This document shows positions 13,315 through 15,675 of a stretch of DNA of 15,675 nucleotides, one piece after another. A program made the translations under genes and the position numbers. The stretch comes from CAYLMG01 sp964464635. Its GTDB lineage: Bacteria; Planctomycetota; Phycisphaerae; Sedimentisphaerales; Anaerobacaceae. The notes below the pieces were generated by a model. That model was given only the letters and a program-made list of their open reading frames with translations, ran no database searches and was not told the DNA's origin. The stretch's first letter is position 1, and each line of letters begins with the position of its first letter. The DNA lies in assembly GCA_964464635.1 (NCBI GenBank), contig CAYXGT010000068.1:1-15675 (forward strand), written 5' to 3'.

Positions 13315-14328
13315 TTACATCTTTGCAATTCTTTTCATAATATCAACCGTTCGCTGCGAATATCCCCATTCGTTGTCGTACCAGCTTACGACCTGGACCA
13401 TATTGCCATTTGTAATTGTGCACAGAGAATCGAAAATGCTCGAAGCCGGATTGCCGATAATGTCACTGCTGACAATCGGCTCATCGCAGTATTCGAGTAT
13501 GCCTTTCAGGCCTCCTTCAGCGGCAGCCTTAAAAACGGCATTGACCTCGTCAGCTGTAACCTCCTTCTTTACTTCCGCTACGAGGTTGACGCAGCTTCCG
13601 ACCACAACCGGCACACGAAGTGCATAACCGTCGAGCTTGCCGTTCAAATCCGGTATCACTTTGCACACCGCCTTTGCCGCTCCGGTTGTCGTCGGGATAA
13701 TATTCATAGCCGCCGCCCGGGCCCGGCGGAGGTCCTTGTGTATCATATCAGCGACATTCTGGTCGTTGGTATAGCCGTGAACTGTCACCATAACACCTTT
13801 TACAACGCCGATTCCGTCGTGCAGCGCTTTGGCAAGCGGCGCAAGACAGTTTGTCGTGCAGCTCGCATTGGAGATACAGCTAACCTCAGGTTTCAGTACC
13901 TCGTCATTAACGCCCAGAACCACTGTTGCCTCGATATCGTCCTTTGCAGGCACTGTCAGAACAACCTTTTGGGCTCCCGCCTTGAGGTGGTCACCGTAGC
14001 CGCCCTTTGGCGACTCTTTTGTCCGGAAAACGCCCGTCGATTCGACCACAATTTTTACACCCATATCCTTCCACGGCAGTTTCGCAGGGTCCTTTTCACC
14101 CAGGACCTTGATGGCCTTACCGTTTATTACCAGGTTGTCGCCCTTTATTTCAACGCTGCCGTCCCATTTTCTCATTACCGTATCGTACTTGAACAGATGT
14201 GCCAGACTTTTAGCGTCAGCCAAATCGTTGATTGCAACTAAGTCCAGCTCCTCAACCTCGCTGATTAATATTCTCGTTATCGCTCTGCCGATTCTGCCGA
14301 ATCCGTTAATTGCTACCTTTGTCGCCAT
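13315..14328 (-). CDS. gapA: Glyceraldehyde-3-phosphate dehydrogenase, type I
   Basis: The enzyme oxidises glyceraldehyde 3-phosphate to 1,3-bisphosphoglycerate, the substrate of Pgk encoded two genes downstream. The 337-residue protein has the NAD-binding INGFGRIGR start and an Asp after the second strand (IND, residue 35) typical of NAD preference. Catalytic Cys147 is in SNASCTTNCLAP and His174 in VHGYTNDQ, where the usual HSYT serine is glycine. The C-terminal WYDNEWGYS motif is intact. ATG 14328 has AAGGAG eight bases upstream; a TTG two codons earlier is less likely. It has its own strong promoter. Confidence 0.97.
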   Translation of the reverse strand: MATKVAINGFGRIGRAITRILISEVEELDLVAINDLADAKSLAHLFKYDTVMRKWDGSVEIKGDNLVINGKAIKVLGEKDPAKLPWKDMGVKIVVESTGVFRTKESPKGGYGDHLKAGAQKVVLTVPAKDDIEATVVLGVNDEVLKPEVSCISNASCTTNCLAPLAKALHDGIGVVKGVMVTVHGYTNDQNVADMIHKDLRRARAAAMNIIPTTTGAAKAVCKVIPDLNGKLDGYALRVPVVVGSCVNLVAEVKKEVTADEVNAVFKAAAEGGLKGILEYCDEPIVSSDIIGNPASSIFDSLCTITNGNMVQVVSWYDNEWGYSQRTVDIMKRIAKM

Positions 14329-14381
14329 TTGCAATTCTCCTTGTTACTTGGGTTTCTCAATTAGCTTCTTTTTTCTATACC

Positions 14382-14399
14382 AAACGAACCGGTTAGTTT
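14382..14399. promoter_or_regulatory. Palindromic operator candidate at the gapA promoter
   Basis: AAACGAACC-GGTTAGTTT is an 18-base near-perfect palindrome (8 of 9 pairs) centred between 14390 and 14391. It overlaps the gapA -10 box (14395-14400) and the expected transcription start, where a repressor dimer would block initiation. No regulator gene is adjacent. Confidence 0.5.
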
Positions 14400-14423
14400 A
14401 TTTGGCCCTGCGGTATTTGTCAA
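14395..14423 (-). promoter_or_regulatory. Promoter for gapA
   Basis: On the minus strand a perfect TTGACA (14418-14423), a 17-base spacer and TAAACT (14395-14400) form a near-consensus housekeeping promoter. The expected start near 14388 leaves a leader of about 60 bases before the gapA ATG. It probably drives gapA and perhaps the NDK-like gene and pgk. Confidence 0.7.
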
Positions 14424-14500
14424 GTTTTTACTGAAAACTACCTTTTTGTGTTCAGAACCGGCTTCAAAGTTCATCGCAGAAGTGGTTTTTGCAAAGAGCT

Positions 14501-15433
14501 TTATACATATTCGATCGTCGCCGGCGGTTTCGGTGTCAGGTCGTAAAGACAGCGGTTGACGCCTTCAATCTGCGTGATTAATTCACACACTCGCTTGAGT
14601 TTATCCCAGCCCAGCTCGGTTACAGTTGCTGTCCTGGCATCGACGCTCTCGATGCAGCGGACCACAATAATCCGGCCGAACTCTCTTTTATTGTTCCTGA
14701 TACCGGTTGCATAGTCATTGAGCAGAACCGCCATATACTGAAAGGCACCCGTTTGGGCCAGCTCTTTTTCTACTATTGCCGTTGCCTTTCTTACCACTTC
14801 GAGCTTCTCAGCCGTTACCTCGCCGACAATCCTCGCCGCTAGTGCAGGGCCGGGGAAGGGTATCCGCTCTGCCAGCTCACCGGGAATATCGAGAAGTTTT
14901 GCGACCTCGCGAACGTCGTCTTTGCGTAAGGTTTTAAGAGGCTCCAGCACCGTGTATCCGTATGATTTTTCGGTATCGATACCGAGTTGAGCAAGAATGT
15001 TGTGCTGTCTCTTTATGCCTGCAACGGTCTCTTCGATATCCGTCAGAATCGTCCCGTGCAGCAAAAACGTGGCTTTGTACTCTTTAACAAGCCTGCTGAA
15101 GACCTTCGAGTAGAACGTATCCGTTATTGCCTGTCTTTTCTGCTCCGGGTCGGTTAGTCCCTTCAAGGCTGATAAAAACTCCTCACGTGCGTCAATCAGC
15201 TCTACTGCAATTCCCATATCTGCAAAGATTTTTACAACCCGTTCCGGCTCGCCTTCGCGCATCAGGGCGTTGTCAACGAAAATTGTTTTCAACTGCTTGC
15301 CGATAGCGCGGTGTCCCAGCACCGTTACCGTCGAGCTGTCAACACCGCCGCTGAGTGCGTTAACCGCAGTTGCCTTGCCGACCGTTTTTTTGATATCAGA
15401 TATCTGCTCTTCGATGAACTTTTCATAATTCAT
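14501..15433 (-). CDS. guaA: Stand-alone GMP-synthase-type ATP pyrophosphatase (GuaA C-terminal part)
   Basis: The 310-residue product corresponds to the ATP-pyrophosphatase plus dimerisation domains of GMP synthase, which adenylates XMP and replaces the adenylate with ammonia. The P-loop SGGVDSS is at 28-34, followed by FVDNALMREGEPERV, HGTILTDIEETV, IKRQHN, LKTLRKDDVREVA, PFPGPALAARIVGEVT and the C-terminal KPPATIEYV. The glutamine amidotransferase domain of normal bacterial GuaA is absent, as in two-subunit archaeal enzymes. The loop usually reading KSHHN is KRQHN here and the PDVIES-type segment is altered, so it may belong to a GuaA-like (ExsB-type) subfamily. AAGGAG six bases before the ATG fixes the start. 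Confidence 0.75.
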   Translation of the reverse strand: MNYEKFIEEQISDIKKTVGKATAVNALSGGVDSSTVTVLGHRAIGKQLKTIFVDNALMREGEPERVVKIFADMGIAVELIDAREEFLSALKGLTDPEQKRQAITDTFYSKVFSRLVKEYKATFLLHGTILTDIEETVAGIKRQHNILAQLGIDTEKSYGYTVLEPLKTLRKDDVREVAKLLDIPGELAERIPFPGPALAARIVGEVTAEKLEVVRKATAIVEKELAQTGAFQYMAVLLNDYATGIRNNKREFGRIIVVRCIESVDARTATVTELGWDKLKRVCELITQIEGVNRCLYDLTPKPPATIEYV

Positions 15434-15573
15434 ACTTCTCTCCTTACAAATTTTTTAATCCGACAGGAAAATAACCAAATTCATAAGGACGAAAGTTTAA
15501 CATTTCCGCAGACGGCTGTCATCAAAATATACTGTCTTTTTGCGAAGTGCTGCTGGCAGTTTTTTCGGCGCAC

Positions 15574-15600
15574 AAAAAAAGCCGGACAAAAACGCCCGGC
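15574..15600 (-). terminator. Rho-independent terminator of the right-edge gene
   Basis: Read on the minus strand, GCCGG (15596-15600) pairs with CCGGC (15581-15585) around a 10-base loop and is followed by seven T (15574-15580). It lies 24 bases past the stop codon of the partial gene at the right edge, separating that gene from the guaA-like gene. Confidence 0.75.
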
Positions 15601-15624
15601 CTGTGTGTTAGCAATCTATATAAA

Positions 15625-15675
15625 TTATTCGACAGGTTCTATCCCTTCTCGTGAAACTTCCAGCAAATATGTTTG
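15625..15675 (-). CDS. C-terminal end of an unidentified protein
   Basis: The minus strand is open from the right edge for 16 codons, ending LLEVSREGIEPVE and a TAA at 15625-15627, followed by a good terminator. That arrangement supports a real gene end. The sequence is too short to name; it does not resemble the end of a glutamine amidotransferase. Confidence 0.5.
   Translation of the reverse strand, partial: QTYLLEVSREGIEPVE

Noticed and set aside
13155..13328. N-terminal extension of the NDK-like frame (58 residues)
   Set aside because: It translates the hairpin repeats (HGQDVRVT) and overlaps gapA. The ATG at 13154 has a ribosome site and starts directly before the NDK fold.
13087..14241. 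Plus-strand 384-codon frame
   Set aside because: It is antisense to gapA and the hairpin repeats, and shows no protein-family features.

Overview
This window looks like a chromosomal segment from a planctomycete of the Phycisphaerae/Sedimentisphaerales type. The signs are a dockerin-type secreted protein, AT-rich accessory DNA next to moderate-GC housekeeping genes, and several short repeats that I associate from memory with that group: hairpins whose translation reads 'HGQDVRVT', 'NEPN/KPNF' repeats, and an in-frame 'SFAEATEG' palindrome. The lineage is an inference. There is no rRNA or tRNA in the window to anchor it.

Almost everything is transcribed from the minus strand. Reading that strand from the right edge: the last codons of an unknown gene and its terminator (15574-15675); a stand-alone GMP-synthase-type ATP pyrophosphatase (guaA-like); gapA with a clear promoter and an overlapping palindrome; an enlarged nucleoside-diphosphate-kinase-like gene; and pgk. 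An accessory island of about 2.9 kb follows (8252-11140). Then come rpe, accD and a tight run hisC-hisB-ispF-cysS-ruvC-(C_GCAxxG_C_C gene)-ruvA-ruvB. At the left edge is the first 13 codons of a probable glycosyltransferase.

The housekeeping genes cover lower glycolysis (gapA, pgk), the pentose phosphate pathway (rpe), fatty-acid initiation (accD), histidine synthesis (hisC, hisB), isoprenoid synthesis (ispF), Cys-tRNA charging (cysS), guanine nucleotide synthesis (guaA-like) and Holliday-junction processing (ruvC, ruvA, ruvB). Genes in the hisC-to-ruvA run overlap by 4 to 11 bases or are separated by fewer than 20, so they are probably one transcription unit. A cysteine-rich putative redox protein sits between ruvC and ruvA and overlaps both.

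The accessory island holds a HigB/HigA-like toxin-antitoxin pair with a perfect inverted repeat inside its promoter, and the only plus-strand gene, a very AT-rich secreted dockerin protein. A one-base frameshift cuts the dockerin into two halves. The rest of the island is gene-like remnants, a promoter followed by a GC-rich hairpin element, and repeat-rich non-coding DNA. I see no CRISPR array, transposase, integrase or clearly new multi-gene system. The points most worth a second look are the palindrome inserted in hisC, the dockerin frameshift, the extended NDK-like protein, the divergent stand-alone GuaA, and the operator-like sites.
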